Part shown: positions 10,662-22,300 of the stretch, in pieces
Position numbering within the stretch: position 1 is the stretch's first letter
Layout: each line of letters begins with the position of its first letter
Assembly (NCBI GenBank): GCA_905221605.1
Contig: CAJNDS010002190.1
Location: 2,185,788-2,249,787 of the forward strand
Direction of reading: 5' to 3'
DNA length: 64,000 nucleotides
From: Symbiodinium natans
Lineage: Eukaryota > Sar > Dinophyceae > Suessiales > Symbiodiniaceae
Notes under the pieces: generated by a model
Told to the model about the DNA's origin: nothing
Seen by the model: only the letters and a program-made list of their open reading frames with translations
Databases searched by the model: none
Translations under genes and position numbers: made by a program

Positions 10662-10952
10662 TAAACCCTAAACCCTAAACCCTAAACCCTAAACCCTAAA
10701 CCCTAAGCCTACTGCAGGAGGTTGTTCAGGTGGGTCTTTCCTGGCCCTTGTCTCATGCCCTGGATTGCAACCCGAGACCTGTAGCTTTTTTTAAACATTT
10801 GCAACTGTGTAAAAATTCAAAGGAATGTTAGAAACAATGTTTCCATTGAGGTTCTAAGGGGAGTATAGAAACCCGAAACCCAAAACCCCAAACCCCAAAC
10901 CCCAAGCCCCAAGCCCCAAACCCTAAACCCTAAACCCTAAACGCTAAATCTC

Positions 10953-11039
10953 AATGAGGTGTCCAAGAGGCGGTCCAAGAGGCAGCCCACGCGGCGCCGC
11001 AACTCGGCCTATGTGGTGCCGTTCGGAGACCTACACTAG
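10953..11039 (+). CDS. Candidate terminal exon, Arg/Lys-rich
   Basis: After a CCCTAAA/CCCCAAA array (10862-10945) the frame reads NEVSKRRSKRQPTRRRNSAY and ends VVPFGDLH with TAG at 11037. A basic C-terminus is plausible; no family assigned. Confidence 0.35.
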   Translation, partial: NEVSKRRSKRQPTRRRNSAYVVPFGDLH

Positions 11040-11389
11040 GCCTCACCCTCGACCTGGACCATACCCAAAGGCTCCTATGTAGTACCTTTGGGGTAGTATA
11101 CTATAATCCTCTATAACTAACCCAAAAAGGGACTACATTGGAGCCTTTGGGTAGAGAATACAATTGAGGGAATCGGGTTTTTGGGCTTTTTGGGGTTTCA
11201 GGACTTTTGTGACGCGAAGTACGAAGCCACGAGTAACCCCTAAGCTCGAAGCCCTAGACATCCCCGAAAGCCCGGCAGAAGTGCGCAAAAGGCCAAGGAA
11301 ACGGGCGCCTCGCAATGGACTCGACAAGTCAACTGGGATCCCGGATTGCCGTTCCATTCGCCCCAGCGTTTTTTGCTTTTCGAGTTTAC

Positions 11390-11742
11390 CCTAAACCCTA
11401 AACACTAAAACCTAAACCCTAAACCCTAAACCCTAAACCCTAAACCGTAAACCCTAAACCCTAAACCCTAAACCCTACTCCGGCAGCATGTCCATCTTTC
11501 CCCACGTGGGTGCTGCACAGGGTTTGCTTTGGTGACTGCTCAGCGTGGGCAGTCCCGGCAGGCCGGGGTTAGGGCTTCAAGATGCCTTTAGGTTTAGGGT
11601 TTAGGGTTTAAGGTTTAGGGCCGAGTTTAGGGTTTAGGGTTTAGGGTAAACTCGCCGGAGTAGGGTTTAGGGTTTAGGGTTTAGGGTTTAGGGTTTAGGG
11701 TTTAGGGTTTAGGGTTTAGGGTTTAGGGTTTAGGGTTTAGGG
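11390..11742. repeat. CCCTAAA array, island, two TTTAGGG arrays
   Basis: CCCTAAA (11390-11476), then about 110 unique bases with CCGGCAG and CACAG|GGTTTG splice-like sites, then TTTAGGG at 11588-11648 and 11661-11742. Confidence 0.9.
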
Positions 11743-12013
11743 GGTTAAGAATGTAAGAATATGATCGCATCATAGTATAATGAGGCTACCAGACTAAGAT
11801 ACGAATATTATAACCTAAGGGTCTCCCGACATACGAACATCATACCTTCATGGGTTCCCCTATAGGTTCCCTCCATCATTAAGGCTATTTAGGGCTAATT
11901 AAGCCCAATTAAGGTTATTCAAAGGGGGAGCCTAGGGGGGGGAAGCCCAAAATCCAAAACCCGAAGTCCAAAACCCTAAACCCTGAACCCTATATTAGGG
12001 CAGAATGATGTAG

Positions 12014-12126
12014 GAATCCGAGGCCGACGAGCGAGGCGGCGCCGGATCCGACGGCCAGGAGCAAGCTGTGGCTTGGCGCGGCACTGGAGACATTTGCGAC
12101 ACACCGATGTGGGCGCGATCCTGAAG
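12014..12126 (+). CDS. Candidate exon between inverted telomeric repeats
   Basis: GATGTAG acceptor; 113 open bases reading NPRPTSEAAPDPTARSKLWL then GAALETFATHRCGRDPE; donor GAAG|GTTTTT. CCCTAAACCC lies upstream (about 11973-11990), a TTTAGGG array downstream (12137-12184). A second frame is also open to a TGA at 12122. Confidence 0.45.
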
Positions 12127-12184
12127 GTTTTTATGGGGTTTAGGGTTTAGGGTTTAGGGTTTAGGGTTTAGGGTTTAGGGTTAG

Positions 12185-12571
12185 GGAGGACCCAGAGACC
12201 CCAATGCGGACGCGTTCACCAAATTCGAAGGCGTCGTTGCTTTCGAACTTCTGGGTTCACAGAAGTGCGGAAGCAGGCTTCCCAAATGAGCTGTCGTCGC
12301 TTTTGGACTTCCTGCTTCTTCCCGAAGAGCCTAATACCACTTTATTACGGAATGTGTCTTAAACCATATAGGGATCCTGAACATAAAAACTAAGGACTAA
12401 GGAACGTTCAGGGTTTAGGGTTTAGGGTTTTAGGGTTTAGGGTTTAGGGTTTGGGGCTCACTGGGCTCTTGGCGTCTGCTGGACGTGCTCTTGACCCATT
12501 GGAATGCTCTGGCATCCCCGCAGATTCTCACTGTTTGGGGTCTACACTGGCATCTGAGGGATATGTACATG
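12185..12571. other. Exon-like stretch and family C element with telomeric insert
   Basis: 12190-12310 is open in two frames (one reads ADAFTKFEGVVAFELL), undecided. A family C element starts at about 12321 (CCCGAAGAGCC) and ends at about 12472 (CTGGGCTCTTGG), with TTTAGGG repeats (about 12412-12455) lying inside it. Confidence 0.4.
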
Positions 12572-12872
12572 CATATATATATATATATTTATATATATAT
12601 ACAAATAGAAATAGAAATACAAATGCAAATAGAAATATAAATAGAAATGTAAACAGAAATATAAAGTCAAATACACATACATATATGTGTGTATGTATGT
12701 ATGTATGCATGCAAGCAATGCAATGCAATGCAATGCAAGGTAAGGTAATGTAATGTAAAATGTAATGTAATGTAATGTATGTGTGTGTGTATGTATGTAT
12801 GTATGTATGCATGCATGCATGCATGCATGCATGCATGCATGCATGCATGTATGTATGTATGTATGTATGCAT
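12572..12872. repeat. Compound AT/AAATAG/ATGT/ATGC microsatellite, retroelement target
   Basis: TA dinucleotides, then AAATAG-like hexamers, CAATG pentamers and ATGT/ATGC tetramers. The same type of repeat resumes at 30063, directly after the retroelement, so the element inserted into this microsatellite. Confidence 0.9.
12869..12872. repeat. Target-site duplication, left copy (GCAT)
   Basis: GCAT lies immediately outside the 5' LTR and recurs at 30063-30066 immediately outside the 3' LTR. Because the target is a GCAT/GTAT microsatellite, part of the match could be chance. Confidence 0.6.
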
Positions 12873-13167
12873 TGTGAGCAGGTCAAAGCATGCATGGAGT
12901 GCTTGCTTAGTGCTAGTGCAGCGTGTCGTTTTCCCTTGCATGTGTAGTTTTGCAATTCGTAACAATGCCAATATTTTTGGCTCAAGTACCGAGCTTGTGC
13001 CTTTGAGCACGGTAGTTTCGTACAGTAGCTCTTAGGTTGCTGTGCGGTCCGACCGGACGCACTCAGGCGTAGCTGCACAAGTGCTTGGACTCGCGAAGTC
13101 GTAAAACAGCGTGGCCGGGCTGTGATTGCATTGGCTGAGTGCAAGTCCAGTGCTGGTCGACTTCACA
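12873..13167 (+). repeat. 5' LTR, 295 bases
   Basis: Starts TGTGAGCAGGTCAAAGCATG and ends GGTCGACTTCACA; I see no difference from 29768-30062. No TATA box is obvious; a T-rich motif (ATATTTTTGG) is present, and T-rich motifs rather than TATA are described for dinoflagellate promoters. It contains a spliced-leader-like 12-mer (12975-12986). Confidence 0.95.
12975..12986 (+). other. Spliced-leader-like 12-mer in 5' LTR
   Basis: TTTTGGCTCAAG equals the 3' end of the dinoflagellate spliced-leader exon. The upstream GCCA of the leader is also present, separated by a 4-base ATAT insertion. The preceding ATTTTTGG resembles the Sm-type site known within this leader exon. Confidence 0.55.
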
Positions 13168-13169
13168 AT

Positions 13170-13187
13170 TGGGGGCCGTTCTGGGAA
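13170..13187 (+). promoter_or_regulatory. Primer-binding-site candidate
   Basis: TGGGGGCCGTTCTGGGAA starts two bases after the LTR. TGG matches the complement of a tRNA CCA end, and the word resembles the tRNA-Pro-type site of gammaretroviruses (TGGGGGCTCGTCCGGGAT). The actual primer tRNA is unknown. Confidence 0.65.
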
Positions 13188-13351
13188 ACGTACAGCTCTT
13201 GTGCCTACGGCCCGAGTGGGCAAGCATTGCTTTGCTTGTCTGTCGCGGTCCGTGACCTGGACGCGTGGACTGTGTGCCACGCTTGCGGCCTGTTAACCAA
13301 GGCGCGGCGCTTCGTGTGCCACGCCTGCGGCCTGCTAACCAAGGCGCGGCG
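13188..13351 (+). other. 5' leader with hairpin and 42-base duplication
   Basis: Contains hairpin copy 1 (13245-13265) and an imperfect 42-base tandem duplication (about 13274-13351; GTGCCACGCTTGCGGCCTGT and GTGCCACGCCTGCGGCCTGC), ending at the first in-frame ATG. The duplication is open in frame with the ORF from a GTG at 13265, but ATG at 13352 is the preferred start. Confidence 0.6.
13245..13265 (+). repeat. Dispersed hairpin, copy 1 (leader)
   Basis: Outer stem GCG/CGC, bulged G, inner stem TCC/GGA, loop GTGACCT. Outside the core, C pairs with G and, past one unpaired T, five more pairs form. Lies before the ORF start. Confidence 0.7.
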
Positions 13352-16300
13352 ATGTCCGCAGAGGTTGCAGGTCAGGCCGAGGGCGTCACCCTCCTCGAAG
13401 CGATCGAGGGTGGTGACGTTCCCTATCCCGAGCGGATGAGCTACGTCGCTTGGCTTAAGTGGCGTAGGGAGACCGGCAGTCGTCCGTTGTCCAAGCGGGA
13501 TGGGGTTAGCACAACGCCAGAGCAGGAGGCGGCTCTCTGGCGAAAGGTCATGAAGTTCCTCCACGACGCCGAAGGCGAGGACGAGGAGGAAGAGGAAGAA
13601 GAAGAGGACTCCGAGCTAGTCCCTGAGGCCTCGGGCGCTGGAGGCGACAGTCCGCCGCGGGTGGATGTCAGCGCCGCGGCAAGGGAGCTGGCCATGGTCC
13701 CTACCGGTGCTGCCTATGTCCCTGCTACGGCACCAGGGTCCCGCCCGGCGGGACCGTCTGGTCCGCCGTCGACAGCAGGTTCAGTGCCAGGCACCGCAGA
13801 GGGCTTGCAGGCGGAGCTGCGCGCGATTTTCCGTCCAGACCAGGAACCGGTCGCGGACTACTTGACGCGCGTTTCGCGGATTGTCCTCGCGCTCAAAGCG
13901 CATGGAGTCACGGTGAGTTCCCGTGACCTTGACGCCTTGAGCACCAAAGCCACCCTCCTTGCGGATGAGTTCTCGAAGATAGGCGGGGACTGGCATCCGA
14001 CAAAGATGGTCCGTCGGCTGCGGACCAGGTTCTCGGTCGCGGCTTTGCGCGGTGGCGAGGACCCCGAAGACGCAGAGGAGATTCAGCGTGAAATCCAATG
14101 CATCGGGGAGCTTATCCTCGCGCTAGGGGGAAAGGAAAGCTCGAGCCAAGAGAAGGTTTGGAGCTCCCCGTCCGATGTGCCAGTTGAAGCCGTGGGGCCG
14201 CGTTCCCCAGGGCTCCCACAGCCTGCGACTGCAAGTGGGTTGGGGGTAGGTTTGGACCGTGGAGGTTTGCACACTGCCGAGGTTGCAGGTGGTCCTTCCG
14301 CGGCCCGTGACCTGGGCGCGACGGACGGCGATTCCCCTTTGCGCGCAAAGCTCGCGGCGCTGGAGATGGAGATAGAAGCCCTGAAGCGAGGTTCAGACGG
14401 CGGAGGTTCGCAGACCGGGTCCCAAAACCCGGCGGGCGATTTCGCCGCCGCACTCGCCGCCCAAACTGAAGCGCTGAAAGAAGCGTTAGCGCAAAGGGGC
14501 GGGCAAAGCTCCATAACGACGGTCAAAACTGACCTCACGTGGCCGACGCTGACCGACGACAAGTCGGACGCGCGAGACGTTGTCCTGTTCTACGAGGAGT
14601 TCGAGGACGTCTGCGCGCTCGCCAACAACTGTCGCGGTATGAGTGCGCGCGAGAAGCTGCTAGCGCTACGCGGGCGCTGCCGCGGCTCGCGCATGAAGAC
14701 GTACACGAACGCCTACCGCGCAGCGTGGAAGTCGGGAGAGGTTCTCTCCGACCCACAGGCAGTGTACGACCGCATCAAGAACAAGCACTTGATGTTCGGG
14801 GAATCGCGGGAGGAAAGAGAAGTCCGCGTGGATGGTGAGCATGCCTCCCTCGCTAAGGGCAAGCTCACAGGCCACCAATTCGAGCCTTTGTTTGAGGCGT
14901 CGATCGCGGACCTTGAGGCGGTGGGTCTCGGGAAGACCCCACGAGAGTTGTACCTCTCGTACCTCCGCAAGATGCCCCCGTATCTCCAAAAGGAGATACG
15001 TAACGACAAGCGATTGTGGCCCGGCGACCCCAAGGACGGCGGGCTGAGAGGGCCGCAGACTTGGGAGGAGAGCCACAAGGTCGTCTTGGAGTACGAACAG
15101 AGGGAAGCAGCGCACCGTGCTGTTTCCCACTCTGTGTACTCCACGACCGGCTCTCCAAGCGCGGACCCGTCGGTCGCGCTAGCCGAGGCTCAGAAGGAGA
15201 TTCGGAGCCTCAAGGCCGCCGCTAAGGCCGCTGCGAAGGGAGCAGCTGCCGCGGCCAAGGCTGGCGCGGATCAGACGTTTGCCGCTGCGTCGAAGGGAGC
15301 TGGCAAAGGGGCGGACAAGAAGATCTGCTTCCACTTTCGCGACCACGGGAATTGCCCGAAAGGGGATGCCTGCCCGTTCAGCCACGACAAGGAGCTTCGC
15401 AGAAAAGCTCTCGCGGCTAAGAAGGGTGACCAAACCTTTGCCACGGCGAAAGGCAAGGGCAAAGGGAAGGGAGGTGGCAAGGCAAAGGCCAGCGCTAAGC
15501 CTAAGGCTGCGGCCAAAGGCGCGGCAAAGCCACCAGGCACTGTTTGCCCCTTTTTCTCCAAGAATGGGTCGTGCAAGAAAGGAGCCAGCTGCGACATGGT
15601 CCACAACCTGACGACCTCAGGAGGGACGCCGGCCTTGCCTGCCAACTGGGCCGCGCCCTCCGGGGCTTCCATGTCCAACCCCTTCGCCGCGTTCAGCGTC
15701 CAGATAGGCAGCTCAGGCGTCCAGGCAGGCGTCTCAGGAGCCGCAGGACGCGTCGCGGTGCAGCAGCACGCGCTTCCGTTGAGCAAGGGTGGGCGGGACA
15801 AGTTCGCCACCCTGGACGATCTGCCGAAGGACTGGTGGAACCTGGCGGACAACGAGCCAGGAGGCTACCAGTACAGAACGGTAGTCCAGGTGCTCGACCG
15901 TAAGGTCGAGTGCATGCTCGACGGATGCGCCGGCGCGAACCACGTAACCGAGGAACTTGTGGTGGGCATGATGAACCGGGCTGCAGAGCTGGGGATCGGT
16001 ACCGAAGATCCCGGCTTCCCGGTCGTGAGGCTCGAGAAGTGGGTCCACCCCGAATATGTGCATGGCATTGCTTCGGGAGCCCCCGTTCCTCTGAAGGGGG
16101 CAGCAGTCTTGCGCGTCACGCTGCTGGAAGGCAGGACGGCGGACGACTGTCGCCCCAACACTGAAATTTTCGTGCGATGCAAAATCGCAGCCAGGGGGAC
16201 GTCCGATTGGCACGGACTGATCCTCGGCGGCAGAGCGTTGGACTGCGCCGGAAGGATGGGCCTGGGCTTCAGGCCGGGTCCCGACTTTCACGTCCTCGAC

Positions 16301-19300
16301 ACGCTGGGAATCAGGATGCCCAGGTGCGAGGGTCACAGCAAGACCCGGAAGGACAGGGCCTACGCCTTCGAAGCGCGGTTGTCGAGCCTGGACGACGCGT
16401 CATGCACCGAGCCTGGGGGCGGAAGCCGGGAGCTCCTCCGCTACGACGGGGAAGAGCCTCTCGAGCTCTCGCCAGGCGACGGGGTGCTGGTGCCTGTCGT
16501 GCGGGAGCAAGGAGTCTCCGCAGAGGGATCCCTGTCCGAGGTAGTGCTTCCGGTGGAATGCGGGGTCGAGGCCGTACCAGGCCTTTGGCCCACAGGAGAG
16601 GGAAAGGGGTTTGTGTTGCTCGCAGCCCAAGAGTGCGATCACTCTCTCCAGCCGGGCGAGGTTGTTGCGGAAGTGCGTTCCGGCCTCGTAAGCACTGCGG
16701 CCTGTGGTTGTGGCGCGGTTGAGACGGTTTTCGAGTCGGAGCCGTCTCCGCAGGCATGTGCGGATTGTGGGGTCGCCGTTGCCTCGGTTGGCCACGACCC
16801 GTGCTTTGCTTGCGGGTCCGCGTCCAGGGCCGCGGCAAGAAGCTTCCAAGGTTGTTCCTCGTGTGCGCGGTCCTTTGGGCGGCTGCGTACCGGCGCCAGG
16901 ATCGGTGTGCTATCGGTCCTTGCTGCGGTGACTGTTCTCGCTTCGGTGTGGGGCGGGAGCGGCCCAGTTGGGCGCCCTGTTGAGGAGCCTGGAGTGCTTT
17001 CTTGCTTGGACCACCTTCCAAGCGTCGACAGCTGGTGGGAGGCGCCAGGTGGTTACGCGTCTGTGTGGGGTAGGCGCCCTGCGCAGCAAGACCTTGGGAC
17101 CCTGGCGGTCGAGAAGGCGCCTTACGAAACGTGCTTGCTTCAGCGCGTAGGTGAGGCGTGGCGTCTCTGGGACACGAGGGATTTGCGTGTGGCGGAAAGC
17201 GTTGCGTGTAGCGATGAAGTTCCCGTCACCGAACGCCTCGCGGTCTTTAGGACGCGCAAAGGGCCACGCTGGGCTGGCTGGCGTGAGGGATCGGCCACGG
17301 CTGGAAGAGGCGCAAGTGATGCTGTGCGCCCAGCAGACGCGGTCGATACGGCGCGCTGCCCGAGCTATCATATCGTGGAGAGCTGGGACATCGAGAAGAT
17401 GATCGAAGAGCCCCCAACGGACTACTATTATGAGAAGCTCGCGGCAGATATGCGCGCCCGGCACCCTAAAGCATGCCCGCACCTCCTCGACCACCTCGTT
17501 TCCTTAGAGGGTTTCCTAGATAAGTCAATCTTGTTTGGGTTCTCCTTTGGAATCAGCAAGGCCGAAGTTTGTGTCTCCAAAGGCAAGCTCCTGGGACACA
17601 ACATTGGGCGGGACGGGAGTTCGCCTGACGAAGAGCGTTGTCAGGCGGTGATTGACTTTCCCCCGCTCTGGGAGAAGCTTCACATTCAGCAATTTTTGGG
17701 TTGCGCAAACTGGTTGCGCGGCTACCTGCCTGTTGAGTATGGGCACGCAGCCAAGATTTTAGGGCAGTGGCAGAAGCCAGGCGCCGTCTTTCCTGAAGGC
17801 GGGCTGGGCTCAGCCGCCACCGAGGGTTGCAAAGCCTTTAAAGCGATTAAGCGCATGATGCAAAACCGCATCAATTTGGCTACCTTCGATGAGGCCTCTG
17901 CTGCGGATGGGTCGTGTCCCCTTGAGCAGATCGCGGATGCGTCGGGCATCGCGGTAGGGGGCAGCGTCGTGCAGATGACGCGTGACTTGAGCCAGCTCAA
18001 AGTGCTTATGACGCACTCGAAGAGCTTGACCCCCGCGCAGCAGAACTGGCCGCCCTTGATACAGGAGGCGTTTGCCCAGCTCGAGGTAAAGCGGGCGACA
18101 CGCCGCATGTTTGGCTCAATTCGGACTCTGTGTTGGACAGATCATGCCAACCTTACCCGAGCGCAAACGTCGGACATCGGAATGGATCCGAAGCTCGTCC
18201 GGTGGGTTGCAGAAATCCTTATGGATGGGTCCGAAATAAGGAGCCTTAGCGGTCGCTCAGCGACGCTGGGTGACAGTTTTAGCCGCAATCCCAAGGATCG
18301 GGATGCGCTCCTTGCGGCGAGGACGAAAGACCTCGAGGGCCTTTCGGGCCAACTCCGAGGATTCGACCTGGACCAGTACCTCGGAGAGGGTACTGAGGGT
18401 GACGGACCAGTGCCCTGGGCGGTCGGCAACGACGCCGTCCCAGAGCCTGCGGGCCGTGTCCAGGCCGCGGCTGTGCCGATGTGCGTCGTCGCAGCCCTTC
18501 CGGTGCGCGTCGTGGTTGTATTTGACTACGCGCGTTGGAAAGAGCAGGACGCAGAGCTGACTGAGATCAGGCGCGTCTTCCAAGCGAGCCTCCCTGGAGT
18601 TTCTGTGGCTGTCAGGGGTTGTTGGGGTCCGTTTGAGGATACCGACGGGCTTGCCTCGCATTTTGATTGCGGGGCCGGCAGGCTCGCAGGGACCAAGAAG
18701 ATCAAGCGGATCAGGGTCGACTTGCTCACTTCGTGTGCCAAGGTTCTTAGGGAAGCTTCGGGGTTTCGTCCGCAGTTCCTCGTAGGGCTTGGACAAGGCG
18801 GGCTGGTCACGGCCGTCCTTAGGTGGCCTTTGGTTGTTGAGCTCACGCTCCAAGCAAGGAACCTGCAGCGCAAAGAAGCTAGGGCTGTAGGAGAGGCTTG
18901 GGCAGGCATCAAGGCTATCTGGGCGGTGCGGCCACGCCTTTGGCGCACGCAGCAAGGCCACTTGGAAGTGGCCGAGGCTTGTCCGGAACTCAAGAAGGAT
19001 TTTCCGGAGCCTCCCCTGCGAGGTTTTGGGATCGTAGGGAAGCAGGCATTGGGGGCGGAAGTTCTGCGGTCCTTGAGATTGGACGCGGTTCGTTCCATCG
19101 AGGATGCCAGCATTAGAGGGATGCTGGACGAACCGTCACGACCCCTCTGGGACCACGAGGGTCTATGCATCTGCGGCAAGCGGACCTACCTGTTTTCTCG
19201 CTGCCCCGCCTGCATCGAGAAAGAGGCGGTCGATACCTCGGTAGAGATAGCCGAGCGGGAGGAGCTCGAACCTCCGCTTGAGGGCGACCTTGAGGCCCAT

Positions 19301-22300
19301 GAGGTGGGCCTGGAGGTCAACTCCGTCCTTGCGACCTTGGATAGGACAGGAGGCTTGTTTAGGGTTAGGTCCTCAACCATCCAGCAATGGGCGGTAGGGT
19401 TCAGGACTACGCCCAAGGATGCTCCAGTTCCCACAGCATATGGCATGCTGAGTGGGAAGATATGGAAGAAGGGCCATTCCATGAAGCTCAGCCTCGGCTC
19501 CCAGCACAAGGATCTTTCCAAGTGGGGCGATGTGAAGCCTTACTGGACCACATGGGTGGTTAGAGAAGATGGTGCTGTGGTGGCGGGGCACAACTGCTCG
19601 CCCCTGGATGCGGTTCAGGGCGACATCGTCGTGCATTGGTCGTCAGTGGTGAACTGGCACGGCCACAGACATGTCGTGAATGAGCAGTGCGAAGTGCTCT
19701 GGAGGTCTAAGGGCAAAGAGGTTGCCTTAGACCCCTCCTTCGGCAAGCTGATAGCCCTTGTGGGTAGGGTTACTCAGGTCATTGGCTGGCGGGCAACCGG
19801 AGAAGCCTCGGATCCCCGCAGTTCTACCCGGCAGGCGTCAAGGGGCCCTGCTGTGGTTCTGGAGCTCGTCAGCCATAGCCCCATCCTGTGCATTTGGGAC
19901 CATTCCTCAACCAAGGTCAAGGTCGAGTTTAAGGGCGGAGTTCCGTCTTTGAGCCTGGCCGCGGGGGAGGACGAAAATCGTCGCGAACAGCTTGCGGTCG
20001 AGGCGAGGGACGCGGCGAACATTTCGGAGTTCCGAGTCACGGGATCCCTTCGTACGGCGTGGTACGAGGGTCAGCGGCGCGATCCCTCATTGGCGGGCTC
20101 GATTCGCAAGCCGGAGCCGCCGATGGTGATGTCCGGAGACGGGTTGCTGGAGCGCGAGGTGACCCTCAGGACGGGTCAAACCGTCGTCGTCCCAGTGGTT
20201 CCCAACGGGGCTGCGGGCGCGAACGGGGTGACCTGGCGCCGCGCCTGTTACAATTCAGTCCACTGTGGAGTCCTTGGGGCCCATAGGTCTGCCGAGGTCA
20301 CCATCAAGCTGCTGGAGAGGGCAGTCTGGTGGCCCGATTTGGAAAAAGATGTGCGGACCTGGGTCGCCAAGTGTCTCGCCTGCATTAAAGGCCGCTCTCG
20401 ACCGACGAAGGTTGAAGCTCGTGCGGTCAAGTGTGGCGCCGAGACATGCTGGCAGGAAGTCAGCGTGGACTGTGAGGGTCCGAACCGAGAGGACAGGGAG
20501 GGGCATAGGTACTCGCTTACGTACTTCGATTGCCTCAGTCATGCTGTCCTCCTCGAGCCGATGAGGTCTCTGACTCATGCGGAAGTCAGAAGGGCGTTTG
20601 TGCGCTGTGTGCTTCGCAGCAGGACGATCCCGAGCCTCATCAGGTCGGACAGAGGCCCAGAGTTCAAGAACGCGCTCATGGCAGAACTCAGTGCGATGCT
20701 TGGGACCGAGTGGCGGTTTAGCGCGCCCTTGAGGCCTTGTGAGTTGGGCGCAAACGAGCGAGTCCACCAAGAAGTTCAAAAGGTGCTGGGGGCGGTCGTC
20801 AGACAAGTCGGCGCCTCCCTTTCCGAAGCTTGGTCGGATTGGCTCGTGGTGGCGGAGTACGTCATAGACAACACTCCGGGACCCCACGGGTATACCCCGA
20901 GGGACCTAGAGCGGAGCTGGTCGCTCGCTCTACCACTTGAAAAGGACGTCCTGCGAGACGCCTTGCAGTTTGAACCCATCTCTGATTGGGCTCGGAGCCA
21001 GTTCAAACAGTTCTCGGAGCTAGCTGCTGCGGTCCGAGAGCACTGGACGCGGTCTTCAGAAGCGCGGGCGAAACTTGCAAACCGTCATAGGCGCACTGTG
21101 GACCTTAAACCAGGCGACCGAGTGGTCTGGAACGCTCCGAGGGCCCGTTCAGAGGGGGCGGGGCGTGTGCCTTGGAAACCGGGTCTGACCGGCCCCTGGC
21201 GCGTGTTGGAAGTCAAGGGCCACAGGCTCACCTTGGAGCCCGTGTCGATGGAGTCGGGGGGTACTTCTTCCGCCCGGCGCGGCCCGATGGAGGCGCACGC
21301 AGAAGACTGCATTCTTGTTCCTGCGGATGCAGATGGCGCGGAATCCCGCGAGCCGGTCGTCTTTGAAGACGATGAAACCGGCGGGGACGGCTCGTCTCGC
21401 CCCAGCTTAGGGCAACAGGTTCAAGGCGACGCCAAGCAGGTGGAGTTCACGCTGACCAGGCGCGGGAGGGACTTCGTCCTCCGCCTTGGCGACCGCATTG
21501 CCTATCGGGGCGTAGGTGGAGGCCCGAAGGTGTGCAGGTTAGGACGGGTCACGCAGGTGGATGCGGCCCGTGCGCAGGTCGGCGTCCATCGCTATCTCCC
21601 CGACGCCAGCGGGGTTCGCGTCAAATGGCGGCTTGCATATATCGCCGAGGACGGAGCGCTCACGCTTTCAGAAGGGACCCGTCCGGCCCATGAAGCGGTT
21701 TCTGTGAAGGAAATCATTTCCAAAATCGACCTAAACCGCGACGGCGTGCTTGCTGCAGCCTCGGCCAGAAAGTTGGACAAGGGGGCGTATTCGTTGCAGG
21801 ACAGGACCCTCGAGCGAGCGTCTCGTGCCGGCACGAGTGTGCTCTCGATCCGAGAGGCCCTCGCGGACCTCTTGGTCGCGGAACCCCGCGCGTTGCAGCC
21901 TAGGGCTTCCCCAGAGTCGGGTGCTGTCGAGAGTTGGTTCCGGCAGTATTTCCTTGGTGGGGTTGCTGATGTCTTAGAGGTTGCTTGGGGTGACGCGGTC
22001 GTTTCCGACGCGGCTAGGAGGCACGGGTACAGGGTTGTTCCCGCTTTTGTGCAAGGCAAGCAGGCCTACGGGATCACCTGGAACCTGGCCGCAGAAGAGC
22101 ACTTGGAGGCCATTAGCGGCGCTGTTCTGCGCACAGAGCCGAAGGTGCTCGTAATTGGGCTTGAGGGCAAGAATGTGCCCCGGGCTTTCCTCCAGCTAGT
22201 CGTCCGTTGTGCGCAGGAACGCACACGCGCGGGCGCCCACGTCGCGTTGCGTTTGCAGGCGCAAAAAGGCGAGTGGGAACCTTGGCGGCTAGAGGAGTGG

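Noticed and set aside
12451-13010. His/Tyr/Met-rich ORFs near the 5' LTR
   Set aside because: Translations of ATGT/ATGC microsatellite.
13265-13351. Start of the polyprotein at GTG 13265
   Set aside because: The extra 29 residues are the translation of a 42-base tandem duplication and hairpin-proximal leader; the first ATG at 13352 is simpler.
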